The notes: generated from the sequence alone by a model not told the origin. A stretch of 64,000 nucleotides of DNA from Sulfurihydrogenibium azorense Az-Fu1 (GCF_000021545.1 NC_012438.1:1052003-1116002), one strand, 5' to 3'. Positions 25,771-33,504 are shown, counted from the first letter of the stretch. Made by a program: numbers and translations.

Positions 25771-26666
25771 TAGAATAAACTTTTTTGTACTATCGTTTGT
25801 TTTTTTTCTAAATTAGGTTTTTCTATCTCTTTTATCAATGATTTAAATCCTAATTTTTCAAAAATTTCCTTTAATTTTATTAGATCCGGCTTATCTTTCT
25901 TTAAAGATTCTATTTCTACGGGAATATCAATATCTTGATGTAGTTTTACTAAAGACCTAACTAACTGTATATCTTCTTTTGATACAGCTGCAAAACTTTC
26001 TTTTAATTTTCCTTTTAATTTGTCCTTATTTTCTAATATCCTATCGATACTTCCAAACTCTTGAAGTAAAGAAGCCGCTGTTTTAGGGCCTACTCCTTTT
26101 ATTCCGGGAATGTTGTCTATACTGTCTCCTACAAGAACCAAGTAATCTATAAACTGCTGAGGACTAACACCGTATTTTTCAATGACTTTTTGGGTATCTA
26201 CTATCTCTTCTTTCATAGGGTTAAATATTTTTATATGTTGATCTATAAGCTGATTCATATCTTTGTCTGGAGTAACTATTATAACTTCAAAACTACGATT
26301 TTCTGCTTTTTTAGATAAAGTGGCTATTATATCGTCAGCTTCGTATCCGGGGATTTCTAATATTTTTATTCCTAAAAGTTTTATTATTTCTTTTATTTTT
26401 GGGATTTGGACTTGAAGGTCGTTTGGAGTCTCTTTTCTTGTGGCTTTATACTCTTTGTATATTTTGTGTCTTACCGTTTTTTCTGGACGGTCAAAAACTA
26501 CAGCAATATAGGGAGTGTTAAAGGTTGATATAAGTTTTAAAAGCATTCTTACAAAACCGTAAATTGCACCTGTAGGTGTTCCATCAGGAGCTGAAAGAGG
26601 TGGAAGGGCATAGTAAGCTCTATATAAGTAAGAAGATCCATCTACAAGTAAAAGTTTTTTATCCAT
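25770..26666 (-). CDS. Stand-alone 5'-3' exonuclease (PolA N-terminal type)
   Basis: The 298-aa FEN-type 5' nuclease would remove RNA primers and flaps during replication and repair. [19 protein letters not shown] and [22 protein letters not shown] are the N-terminal nuclease signature. [11 protein letters not shown] and [10 protein letters not shown] carry metal-binding acids, and [19 protein letters not shown] is the helix-hairpin-helix. It ends without a polymerase domain, as in Aquificales, where the exonuclease and polymerase I are separate genes. It overlaps hemB by 8 nt. Confidence 0.9.
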   Translation of the reverse strand: MDKKLLLVDGSSYLYRAYYALPPLSAPDGTPTGAIYGFVRMLLKLISTFNTPYIAVVFDRPEKTVRHKIYKEYKATRKETPNDLQVQIPKIKEIIKLLGIKILEIPGYEADDIIATLSKKAENRSFEVIIVTPDKDMNQLIDQHIKIFNPMKEEIVDTQKVIEKYGVSPQQFIDYLVLVGDSIDNIPGIKGVGPKTAASLLQEFGSIDRILENKDKLKGKLKESFAAVSKEDIQLVRSLVKLHQDIDIPVEIESLKKDKPDLIKLKEIFEKLGFKSLIKEIEKPNLEKKQTIVQKSLF

Positions 26667-27636
26667 TTTTTAGTATTCTCGCAACTTCTTTAGCAAAGTA
26701 TGTAATTATTATGTCAGACCCGGCTCTCTTTATAGATGTAAGTGTTTCCATCATAACCTTCTTCTCATCTATCCATCCTAATTTTCCTGCTGCTTTTATC
26801 ATTGAGTACTCACCACTTACATTGTAAGCCGCTAGTGGTATATTGAAGTTGTTTTTTATATCTCTTATTATATCTAAGTAAGCTAAAGCAGGTTTAACCA
26901 TTACTATGTCTGCACCTTCTTCTATATCAAGTGCTACTTCTCTGAGAGCTTCTAATCTATTTGCAGGATCCATTTGGTAAGTTCTTCTATCTCCAAATGC
27001 AGGTGTTGAGTCAGCAGCTTCTCTAAAAGGCCCATAGTAAGATGATGCATACTTTGCAGAGTAAGCCATTATAGGAATATCATAAAATCCGGCAGAATCA
27101 AGAGCTTCTCTTATAGTTTTTACAACTCCGTCCATCATTCCAGATGGAGCTACCATATCAGCTCCTGCCTTTGCGTGGGATATAACTTGTTTTCTTGTAT
27201 TTTCAAGGGTCAAATCGTTGTCAACATCATGATTATGTAAAACACCACAATGACCGTGGGAAGTATACTCACAAAAACACACATCAGTTATTACATAAAG
27301 ATTAGGATAGTTTTTCTTTATATGTTTTATTGCTCTTTGGATTATACCTTCATCGTTCCATGTATCAGAGCCTACTTCATCTTTGTAGGAAGGAATACCA
27401 AAAAGTAAAACAGCAGGAATGCCAAGGGATACTACTTCATCAAGCTCTTCGTTAATTCTATCTAACGACCACCGGTAAATTCCGGGCATAGAAGGTATCT
27501 CTTTTTTAATGTTTTGACCATCTTCTATAAAAATGGGATAAATTAGATCATCTACAGAAAGGGTTGTTTCCCTTACTAAACGGCGAATATTTTCATTTTT
27601 TCTTAATCTTCTATACCTGTTTATAGGAAAACCCAT
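26659..27636 (-). CDS. hemB: Delta-aminolevulinic acid dehydratase (porphobilinogen synthase)
   Basis: HemB condenses two 5-aminolevulinate molecules into porphobilinogen for heme and siroheme. The 325-aa protein has the zinc-site segment [17 protein letters not shown] with three Cys residues, marking the zinc-dependent type. The two Schiff-base lysine regions are [16 protein letters not shown] and [27 protein letters not shown] is also family-specific. It starts 12 nt after the lipoprotein gene in the same leftward run. Confidence 0.95.
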   Translation of the reverse strand: MGFPINRYRRLRKNENIRRLVRETTLSVDDLIYPIFIEDGQNIKKEIPSMPGIYRWSLDRINEELDEVVSLGIPAVLLFGIPSYKDEVGSDTWNDEGIIQRAIKHIKKNYPNLYVITDVCFCEYTSHGHCGVLHNHDVDNDLTLENTRKQVISHAKAGADMVAPSGMMDGVVKTIREALDSAGFYDIPIMAYSAKYASSYYGPFREAADSTPAFGDRRTYQMDPANRLEALREVALDIEEGADIVMVKPALAYLDIIRDIKNNFNIPLAAYNVSGEYSMIKAAGKLGWIDEKKVMMETLTSIKRAGSDIIITYFAKEVARILKNG

Positions 27637-27647
27637 AAAAAAGCTCC

Positions 27648-28085
27648 TTAGTACTTTTGTTCTACTTTTTCAGATTCACACACCTCTTTAATTTGGTCTT
27701 TTACAAGTTTTCCGTTTTCATATATCTTTTCTTGAACTTTGTGGCATCTTGTTTTTGCGTCATATCCTAAAGGTTTTGCTTCATAAACTGCCCTTCCATC
27801 TTCTGTTTGGTATCTTACAGGTTGTCCGGTTTGAACTGCTTCTACGGCTCCTCTTTTTGATATTTCAGCAATAGTTGCTCCTGCAATTGCACCGATAACA
27901 CCACCAATAACACCACCTTTCCATTTGTTATTTTGTGTTAAGATAGCACCAGCTGTAGCACCTGTTATGGCACCTATTAATCCACCTTCGTAAGTTGACT
28001 GAGAAGGTCTGTAATATTCGGCACAGCTTGCCAATAAAATTGAACCTGCAAGTGTCAGCGCTACTACTTTTTTCATCTTTCTCAC
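27648..28085 (-). CDS. Glycine-zipper lipoprotein
   Basis: In this 145-aa protein the signal peptide ends in the lipobox LLASC (Cys-21), so it is lipid-anchored, probably at the outer membrane. Residues ~35-70 are a glycine-zipper membrane segment ([16 protein letters not shown] and [19 protein letters not shown]), as in the 17-kDa surface antigen and OsmB/SlyB families. The C-terminal part contains two cysteines. The start may be Met-1 or Met-4 (MKKVVA). It overlaps rsmE by 4 nt. Its role is probably structural in the envelope. Confidence 0.8.
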   Translation of the reverse strand: MRKMKKVVALTLAGSILLASCAEYYRPSQSTYEGGLIGAITGATAGAILTQNNKWKGGVIGGVIGAIAGATIAEISKRGAVEAVQTGQPVRYQTEDGRAVYEAKPLGYDAKTRCHKVQEKIYENGKLVKDQIKEVCESEKVEQKY

Positions 28086-28792
28086 CTCTCTAAAATTATT
28101 TTAATCTGACATATTCCTACTATTATAGCAGTTTCCATTTTTAATATATAGTTTCCTAAACTAAGTGGTAAAAAACCTTTATCAACCAGTAGGTTTATCT
28201 CATCTTCTTTAAAACCACCTTCATTCCCAATGACTATGCTACAGTTTTGAAAAGTTTTTCCTATTAGGTCTTTTGTTTTTCTTTCGTATTCTTTTTCATA
28301 AAAAACAACTTTTAAGTCATCATAACTATTAATATTACTTAACTTTACAGGTTTGTCAATACTTACTGGATATAGTCTTCTACACTGTTTTATAGAGTTT
28401 AAAGCTATCTTTTCCCACTTTTGTATCTTTTTTTCTACATCAGACTGTTTAACTGCAGAGTTTTTAGATAAAACTGGGACAAATCTATCTACTCCAAGTT
28501 GAGATATAGGCTCTATTATATCGTCAATTTTTGAGAGTTGGTTTGGCATGCATTGATAAAGTGTTATTTTGTAATCTGGGATTTTAATATCTTGTTTTTG
28601 GATTGGTTTGATTAATGCTTTGTTTTTTTCAATCTTTAAGATTTCTCCTAAGTATATGTTGCCTTGAAGGTCGTTAACCTCTACTTTGTCTCCTTCTTTC
28701 AGTCTCCTGACCTTAACTGCATGATGATACTCATCATCTGTCAAAACCAAAAAATCACCTTCAAACTTACCGATAAATAAAGGATAACTCAT
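28082..28792 (-). CDS. rsmE: 16S rRNA m3U1498 methyltransferase RsmE
   Basis: RsmE is a SPOUT-class methyltransferase of 236 aa that modifies U1498 in the ribosomal decoding site. It has an N-terminal PUA-like part with HHAVKVRRLKEGDKVEV. The C-terminal trefoil-knot motifs are IVIGNEGGFKEDEI and LSLGNYILKMETAIIVGI, which bind S-adenosylmethionine. It is the first gene of a leftward run ending at the nth fragment. Its ATG at 28792 faces away from the CRISPR region. Confidence 0.93.
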   Translation of the reverse strand: MSYPLFIGKFEGDFLVLTDDEYHHAVKVRRLKEGDKVEVNDLQGNIYLGEILKIEKNKALIKPIQKQDIKIPDYKITLYQCMPNQLSKIDDIIEPISQLGVDRFVPVLSKNSAVKQSDVEKKIQKWEKIALNSIKQCRRLYPVSIDKPVKLSNINSYDDLKVVFYEKEYERKTKDLIGKTFQNCSIVIGNEGGFKEDEINLLVDKGFLPLSLGNYILKMETAIIVGICQIKIILER

Positions 28793-28864
28793 TTAATTTT
28801 CTACTAACCATAAAATTTTCATTTAACCTATTATAGATAAGTTTTAATCTAATTTCCAAAGATG

Positions 28865-28893
28865 TTGCATAAAAAAGAAAAATTTGTTATACT
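28865..28893 (+). promoter_or_regulatory. Promoter at the CRISPR A leader
   Basis: TTGCAT (28865-28870) and TATACT (28888-28893) are 17 bp apart. The same -35 hexamer and spacing occur before array B. Downstream CCTTGACA-N3-GAATA (28913-28928) is also shared with leader B (30746-30761). Confidence 0.65.
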
Positions 28894-28899
28894 TTTTAT

Positions 28900-29184
28900 A
28901 GTAAAAAAAAGACCTTGACAGCTGAATAAGATAACCCTCACTTAAATTTTTGGAAAATAAGGGAATTTTGTTATTTGATATTAAGTATCATTTAGTTTTG
29001 CATCGTGAAAACAGAAAATATATTATTGTAATATTCAAGTAGTGATGCGGGTGAAAGTGGGAATATAATAGAAAATATATTTGCATTATGCGAGCTACGA
29101 TGCAATTAACCTCAATTTGCGAGTGGTTAACGAAAATAAAAATTGCCTGCAAAGTAGCGTCATTACTTGATTAATGGCTTTTTT
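28900..29184 (+). ncRNA. Candidate structured noncoding RNA between leader A and array A
   Basis: This 285-nt stretch lacks ORFs but folds well by eye. TTGCATCGT (28998-29006) pairs perfectly with ACGATGCAA (29097-29105) as a closing stem. Inside it are the hairpins ATATTA/TAATAT and TGATGC/GCATTA, the latter enclosing AATATA/TATATT. Hairpin TTAACC/GGTTAA follows near 29106-29130, and then GTCATTA/TAATGGC plus six T residues (29159-29184), an intrinsic terminator. The leader promoter at 28865-28893 could drive it. I do not recognise a known riboswitch, 6S, tmRNA, RNase P or retron pattern. Confidence 0.5.
29159..29184 (+). terminator. Intrinsic terminator before CRISPR array A
   Basis: GTCATTA and TAATGGC form a 7-bp stem (one G-U pair) with a 6-nt loop, followed by six T residues. 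It lies 20 bp upstream of the first repeat of array A, between the leader promoter and the array. Confidence 0.6.
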
Positions 29185-29204
29185 GATTTTTGAAAAATTA
29201 ACGG

Positions 29205-29810
29205 GTTTTCTCCCGACTATGAGGGAATTGAAGTTTTATCAAACAAAACTAATTATAGGAGGTGTAATATGACAATAAAACTCTTCAAACATCAGGAAGA
29301 AGCTATTACTCTTTATAAACAAAGAGAGTTTTCTCCCGACTATGAGGGAATTGAAGTCGGGATTCTGTTAATAAAATTAATAACAATCAAAAGTTTTCTC
29401 CCGACTATGAGGGAATTGAAGTCCCGATCTAGATGCTCAAGCATTTTGTCAAACAAAAGTTTTCTCCCGACTATGAGGGAATTGAAGAAAAAATTAAGAT
29501 CTTAGAGCTTTCAGCGAATGAAAGTTTTCTCCCGACTATGAGGGAATTGAAGGCAGTCAATGATAAATCTTTGTTTACTCTGTATTTTGGTTTTCTCCCG
29601 ACTATGAGGGAATTGAAGATAGCAAAACCTGCTATGCCAAATCAGGTAAATCAGGTTTTCTCCCGACTATGAGGGAATTGAAGTATATTAGAAAGGATTA
29701 AGTAATTGAAAAATAAGGGGTTTTCTCCCGACTATGAGGGAATTGAAGTAATAATGCCTCCTTTGATTTTAATTGTTTAATACCGTTTTTTCCCGACTAT
29801 GAGGGTGAAG
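29205..29810 (+). CRISPR. CRISPR array A, nine repeats of 29 bp
   Basis: The repeat starts GTTTTCTCCCGACTATG and ends AGGGAATTGAAG. Copies begin at 29205, 29328, 29393, 29459, 29524, 29590, 29655 and 29720. A truncated ninth copy spans 29785-29810. Spacers are 36-37 nt except the first, which is 94 nt and contains a gene start. The degenerate last repeat places the leader on the left, so crRNA is read from the plus strand. No cas genes are present in the window. The ATTGAA-type 3' handle is typical of type I/III systems. Confidence 0.95.
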
Positions 29811-29860
29811 ATGAAAGAGTAAAAGCTCTTGATATAGAGCTCCTTAACTGGAAGGTTTAG
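29805..29860 (+). pseudogene. 3' tail of an unknown gene at the end of array A
   Basis: Directly after the truncated ninth repeat an open frame reads EDERVKALDIELLNWKV and stops at TAG 29858-29860, two bases before the HEPN gene ATG. The composition is protein-like and the tight spacing is operon-like. It looks like the surviving 3' end of a gene whose upstream part was replaced by the array. It is too short to identify. Confidence 0.4.
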
Positions 29861-29862
29861 AA

Positions 29863-30237
29863 ATGAAAACTGTAGCTAAAGAAAAAGCTTTAGAAAGATT
29901 AGAGATAGCACACTGGCAAATAGAAGCTGGAAAAATAAACACTTTAGGCTCTACTTTATACTTTGCTTTATTTAATTACATGCAGTCTATTTTAGGTGAA
30001 GCTCCTGAAGGAAGATGGAAGCACATAGGAATATTAAAATTTTTTCTAAAAATCTGCACAGAAAAAAATTACTTAGATAAATTAACATTGAGAAAAATAT
30101 CCAAAATTTATGAAGACTTATACCAATACAGATTAAAAGCCGACTATTTAGATGAAGATCTTACAGAAAAAGAAAAAAGAGAGCTTATATTTATATACGA
30201 AGTTGTAAAAGAGGTAATTAATAATGGCAAAAATTAA
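29863..30237 (+). CDS. HEPN-domain protein, UPF0332-like
   Basis: This 124-aa all-helical protein follows the UPF0332/HEPN pattern: ALERLEIAHWQIEAGK, then TLYFALFNYMQSIL, a central WKHIGILKFF, and the C-terminal YQYRLKADYLDEDLTEKE. The R-x4-Y in RLKADY sits where HEPN ribonuclease toxins carry R-x4-6-H. HEPN proteins often act as toxin or effector RNases, paired with a nucleotidyltransferase-type antitoxin. GGAAGG lies before the ATG. The gene overlaps the next ORF by 14 nt and sits between two CRISPR arrays, so a defence or toxin-antitoxin role is a reasonable inference. Confidence 0.7.
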   Translation: MKTVAKEKALERLEIAHWQIEAGKINTLGSTLYFALFNYMQSILGEAPEGRWKHIGILKFFLKICTEKNYLDKLTLRKISKIYEDLYQYRLKADYLDEDLTEKEKRELIFIYEVVKEVINNGKN

Positions 30238-30496
30238 AGAAATACAGCTTATTACAAAACTGTTAAATGAATTAATAAAAATAAAAGGTATTGAAAATAT
30301 AGAGCTTATTAACATTCCGGATGATGTAGAAGCTGATGTAGGACTGAGAATAAGACTAAGAAATAACTACGACTGGATAGAAGTTAATCATAAAATAAGC
30401 GATATTATATGGGCTTTATTTGAGAAGACAGGAGAGTATATTACAGTTTACAGAGAGTTTGACAATTCTGTTGATAAAATTGTTGAAAGTTTTTAG
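30224..30496 (+). CDS. Small partner protein of the HEPN gene
   Basis: This soluble alpha/beta protein of 90 aa overlaps the 3' end of the HEPN gene by 14 nt, which implies translational coupling. It lacks the GSxAxG-x-SDxD motif of minimal nucleotidyltransferase antitoxins. Its C-terminal half (DWIEVNHKISDIIWALFEKTGEYITVYREFDN) superficially resembles the end of such proteins. It could be a reduced antitoxin or an unrelated partner. No function is assigned. Confidence 0.6.
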   Translation: MAKIKEIQLITKLLNELIKIKGIENIELINIPDDVEADVGLRIRLRNNYDWIEVNHKISDIIWALFEKTGEYITVYREFDNSVDKIVESF

Positions 30497-30571
30497 TAAG
30501 TATATTTATTTTTAATTTTTTTTACTTACCGAATTGCAGACGTCGTCCTATCAAAAATGGCAGTTTTTGAG

Positions 30572-30670
30572 TCTCAATTAGAATGGGTTAATTGAGATTA
30601 ATTAAATTAAGTTATTGAAAAATAATCACTGTCGATCTCCGGGGATTTTTGCAGGATTGGAGGTCGACAG
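30572..30670 (+). repeat. Two strong inverted repeats upstream of leader B
   Basis: TCTCAATTA (30572-30580) pairs with TAATTGAGA (30589-30597). CTGTCGATCTCC (30629-30640) pairs with GGAGGTCGACAG (30659-30670) with one G-U pair. The surrounding 277 bp (30497-30773) hold no gene. Neither stem is followed by a T run on the plus strand, so they are not simple terminators. They may be leader or integration-related elements. Confidence 0.6.
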
Positions 30671-30687
30671 GAAAAAATACATTCCGG

Positions 30688-30716
30688 TTGCATTTTTTAG
30701 AAAAGTGTACTATAAT
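30688..30716 (+). promoter_or_regulatory. Promoter at the CRISPR B leader
   Basis: TTGCAT (30688-30693) and a perfect TATAAT (30711-30716) are 17 bp apart. Transcription would begin near 30723, about 50 nt before the first repeat. The element CCTTGACA-N3-GAATA follows at 30746-30761, as in leader A. Confidence 0.75.
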
Positions 30717-30773
30717 GTTTGATAGTTGATAATAAAGGATTTAAACCTTGACAATAGAATAGGCTAAAAGAAG

Positions 30774-31472
30774 GTTTTTAGAGTGCCTATGAGGAATTGA
30801 AACTGGTTGTTTTATGGTTGCGTTTATTATGCTGTCTATTAGTTTTTAGAGTGCCTATGAGGAATTGAAACTTTGGTAGACAGCATAGTAGCTCTTACCC
30901 GAACCAGGTTTTTAGAGTGCCTATGAGGAATTGAAACCTTCTGTTCCTTCATCATCATCAAAAATCAGAGTGTAGGTTTTTAGAGTGCCTATGAGGAATT
31001 GAAACGGACCTTCACCTTCAAATTTGATTTTCACGCCTGAGTTTTTAGAGTGCCTATGAGGAATTGAAACATTATAGTTAATAAAAAATATATAGGTACC
31101 ATAAAAAAGTTTTTAGAGTGCCTATGAGGAATTGAAACACATAAAGAAAGGTAATATTGTAGATAAAACTTGTGGGTTTTTAGAGTGCCTATGAGGAATT
31201 GAAACAACTGCATTATTTGAATATTCAAATATTCGCATAAAGGTTTTTAGAGTGCCTATGAGGAATTGAAACTGAATGATGTGTTTATATGAATTATGAA
31301 TGATGTGTGTTTTTAGAGTGCCTATGAGGAATTGAAACTTGTTTGATATTCATTATATGTATTGTTATTGATGTTGTTTTTAGAGTGCCTATGAGGAATT
31401 GAAACTTGTTTGATATTCATTATATGTATTGTTATTGATGTTGTTTTTAGAGTGCCTATGAGGAATTGAAAC
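30774..31472 (+). CRISPR. CRISPR array B, eleven repeats of 30 bp
   Basis: The repeat starts GTTTTTAGAGTGCC and ends GAGGAATTGAAAC. Copies begin at 30774, 30842, 30908, 30976, 31041, 31109, 31176, 31243, 31309, 31376 and 31443, all apparently identical. Spacers are 35-38 nt. Spacers 9 and 10 (31339-31375 and 31406-31442) are identical. The ATTGAAAC 3' end is the usual handle of type I-B/III arrays. The leader is on the left, with a good promoter. No cas genes are nearby. Confidence 0.97.
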
Positions 31473-31508
31473 TTGTAGATGTAGAAGCCCAATCTCAACA
31501 GGAAGGTG

Positions 31509-31599
31509 GTTTTTCTCCCGACTATGAAAGAATTGAAGAATTCTACCCTCGATTTCATCAATTACTGCTACTTCGTTTTCTCCCGACTATGAGGGAATT
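31509..31599 (+). CRISPR. Two degenerate array-A-type repeats after array B
   Basis: After a 36-nt spacer behind the last B repeat, a repeat of type A appears at 31509-31538 with an extra T and GAAAG in place of GAGGG. A 36-nt spacer follows, then a 3'-truncated copy at 31575-31599. These look like the decayed distal end of an older array A into which the B locus was placed. Confidence 0.85.
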
Positions 31600-31620
31600 T
31601 GTCTGATTTGTTGAAAGATT

Positions 31621-31650
31621 TTGATATTGACCTACTTTTTAATATATAAT
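31621..31650 (+). promoter_or_regulatory. Promoter of the dnaX operon
   Basis: TTGATA (31621-31626) and TATAAT (31645-31650) are 18 bp apart, about 30 nt upstream of the TTG start of dnaX and just beyond the last CRISPR repeat remnant. Confidence 0.55.
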
Positions 31651-31680
31651 AATCATCACAACTTTTCGGAGATTTTAAGT

Positions 31681-33171
31681 TTGGTTTACGAAGCATTTTC
31701 AAGAAAGTATAGACCTAAGTCTTTTAAAGAAGTTATAGGTCAGGATTTTGTAGTCAAAACCCTGAAAAACGCAGTCAAACTGAACAGAGTTTCCCATGCT
31801 TACATATTTGCTGGTCCAAGAGGTGTAGGAAAAACCACAATAGCCAGAATCCTCGCAAAAACCCTAAACTGCCTCAATCCCCAAGACTTTGAACCTTGCA
31901 ACAAATGTGAAAACTGTTTAGAGATAGAAAAAGGCTCTTTCCCAGATATGTACGAGATAGACGCAGCTTCCAACCGTGGAATAGACGATATAAGAACCAT
32001 AAGAGACAACGTAAACTACCAACCTATAAAAGGTAAGTACAAAATATACATAATAGACGAAGCCCATATGCTTACAAAAGAGGCATTTAATGCACTTTTA
32101 AAAACATTAGAAGAACCTCCACCAAAAAACATCTTTATCCTTGCAACTACTGAGCTGTATAAAATACCAGAGACAATAAAATCAAGATGTCAAGTCTTTT
32201 TATTCAAACCACCTACAAAATCCCAAATCAAAGCCTACTTACTCAGAATACTTGAAAACGAAAAAATACCCTACGAAGACCAAGCAGTTGATTTATTGTC
32301 CCAAGAGTTAGAAGGAGGTATGAGAGACTCTGCAAGTCTATTAGACCAAGCAGTTACTTATTCAGAAGGAAGACTAACAGTAAAATCTGTTGAAGAAATA
32401 TTAGGTATAGTCCCTCTAAACTACATCAAAAAAGCCCTAAATTACATAAAAAATCAAGAAGTACAACCATTTATAAAACTGTTAGATGAACTTGAGGATC
32501 TTGGATACGACCTTAACATCTTTTGGAAAGAACTTTTAACAAACCTTCAAAAATCTCTTATCAACATTGCAATGGAAAACCCTGATGAAATATTCTCTCA
32601 AGAAGACCTAAAATCTCTCATTTACATAAAAGATATGTTTAACAAAGCATTTATCGAAGCAAGAACATTTATAAACCCAAAAGACATATACCAAGTTTAC
32701 ATACTCAAGCTAAACTACTTAGACTCTATAAAATCCATAAGTCAGCTCTTATCAGGAAATATACAACTACAAAAACAGACTGAAACAAAAGAAGAGAAAG
32801 CTACTACCCCTCAAACCACTGAAGAAAAGCCCAAAGAAAGAGCAGAAGAAAAAAAAGAATTACCAGTAGAAAAAATAATAGCCCAAATAATAAAAAACGA
32901 GAAAGTGATATCAGTAGTAATAAAAGAAGCTGAGATAACTCAAGATGAAAATAACATTTACATAAAACTCAAAAACAAAGAACAAGAAGAAATTTTAAAT
33001 GCACATATTGATTTATTAAAAAAATACTTTCCTGATAAAAATATACACACATCAGCTCCCCAATCCAAAGAAAAAAAGAAAGAAAAAAAGAGAGATGAAG
33101 TCGTAGATAAAGTGTTAGAACTTTTCCCCGGCTCAAAAATACTAACCTACAAAGAAAAGGAGGAAAAATAG
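31681..33171 (+). CDS. dnaX: DNA polymerase III subunit gamma/tau
   Basis: DnaX is the clamp-loader ATPase of the replisome. The TTG at 31681 gives the canonical N-terminus (M)VYEAFSRKYRPKSFKEVIGQ, with GGAG 9 nt upstream; the frame is open further upstream but lacks support. The AAA+ motifs are AGPRGVGKTT, a zinc module CLNPQDFEPCNKCENC, and IIDEAHML. The C-terminal ~120 residues are charged and low-complexity, as in tau. A run of eight A residues at 32849-32856 could allow slippage to a shorter gamma form. It leads dnaX-ybaB-recR. Confidence 0.95.
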   Translation: MVYEAFSRKYRPKSFKEVIGQDFVVKTLKNAVKLNRVSHAYIFAGPRGVGKTTIARILAKTLNCLNPQDFEPCNKCENCLEIEKGSFPDMYEIDAASNRGIDDIRTIRDNVNYQPIKGKYKIYIIDEAHMLTKEAFNALLKTLEEPPPKNIFILATTELYKIPETIKSRCQVFLFKPPTKSQIKAYLLRILENEKIPYEDQAVDLLSQELEGGMRDSASLLDQAVTYSEGRLTVKSVEEILGIVPLNYIKKALNYIKNQEVQPFIKLLDELEDLGYDLNIFWKELLTNLQKSLINIAMENPDEIFSQEDLKSLIYIKDMFNKAFIEARTFINPKDIYQVYILKLNYLDSIKSISQLLSGNIQLQKQTETKEEKATTPQTTEEKPKERAEEKKELPVEKIIAQIIKNEKVISVVIKEAEITQDENNIYIKLKNKEQEEILNAHIDLLKKYFPDKNIHTSAPQSKEKKKEKKRDEVVDKVLELFPGSKILTYKEKEEK

Positions 33172-33504
33172 ATGTTTAACTTTGGAAATCTCGCAGAACT
33201 TATGAAACAGTTTCAAATGATAAAAGAAAATGTAGAAAAAGCAAAGGAAGAGTTAAAAAAAGAGAATGTAGTAGTAGAAGTTGGTGGAGGTATGGTAAAA
33301 GTAGTTAGTAATGGTCTTGGAGAAATAGTAGATATAGAGATTGATAAATCTCTTTTAAATGAACAAGAGTATCAAGTTTTAAAAGACCTTCTCATATCAG
33401 CTGTAAATGAAGCATCAGATAGGTCTAAAGAGTTAATGACACAAAAACTTACAGAAGCTTCAGGATTACCTTCAAGTTTCTCTAAATTTGGTGGTCTGTT
33501 TTGA
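33172..33504 (+). CDS. ybaB: YbaB/EbfC nucleoid-associated protein
   Basis: This 110-aa DNA-binding dimer of the YbaB/EbfC family is almost always encoded between dnaX and recR, as here. The central VVVEVGGGMVKVVSNGLGEIVDIEID and C-terminal LLISAVNEASDRSKELMTQKL match the family. It starts on the base after the dnaX stop and overlaps recR by 4 nt (TTGA). Its role in nucleoid organisation or repair is not well defined. Confidence 0.93.
   Translation: MFNFGNLAELMKQFQMIKENVEKAKEELKKENVVVEVGGGMVKVVSNGLGEIVDIEIDKSLLNEQEYQVLKDLLISAVNEASDRSKELMTQKLTEASGLPSSFSKFGGLF

Noticed and set aside
28940-29110. Cobalamin riboswitch, tmRNA, 6S RNA, RNase P RNA or retron RNA before array A
   Set aside because: AGGGAA occurs, but the cobalamin-box partner motifs do not. 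tmRNA and RNase P core motifs are missing, and there is no reverse transcriptase nearby.
29269-29672. Open frames running through CRISPR array A
   Set aside because: They repeat the translated CRISPR unit (SFLPTMRELK) and are artefacts. Only the first 20 codons, before repeat 2, look gene-like and are reported as a finding.
31031-31561. Minus-strand open frames across array B
   Set aside because: They consist of translated repeats (FQFLIGTLKT, VSIPHRHSKN) and have no gene-like features.
28793-31620. cas genes belonging to the arrays
   Set aside because: All coding frames in and around the arrays were considered; none resembles a Cas protein. The helicase-like start in spacer 1 is too short to call cas3.
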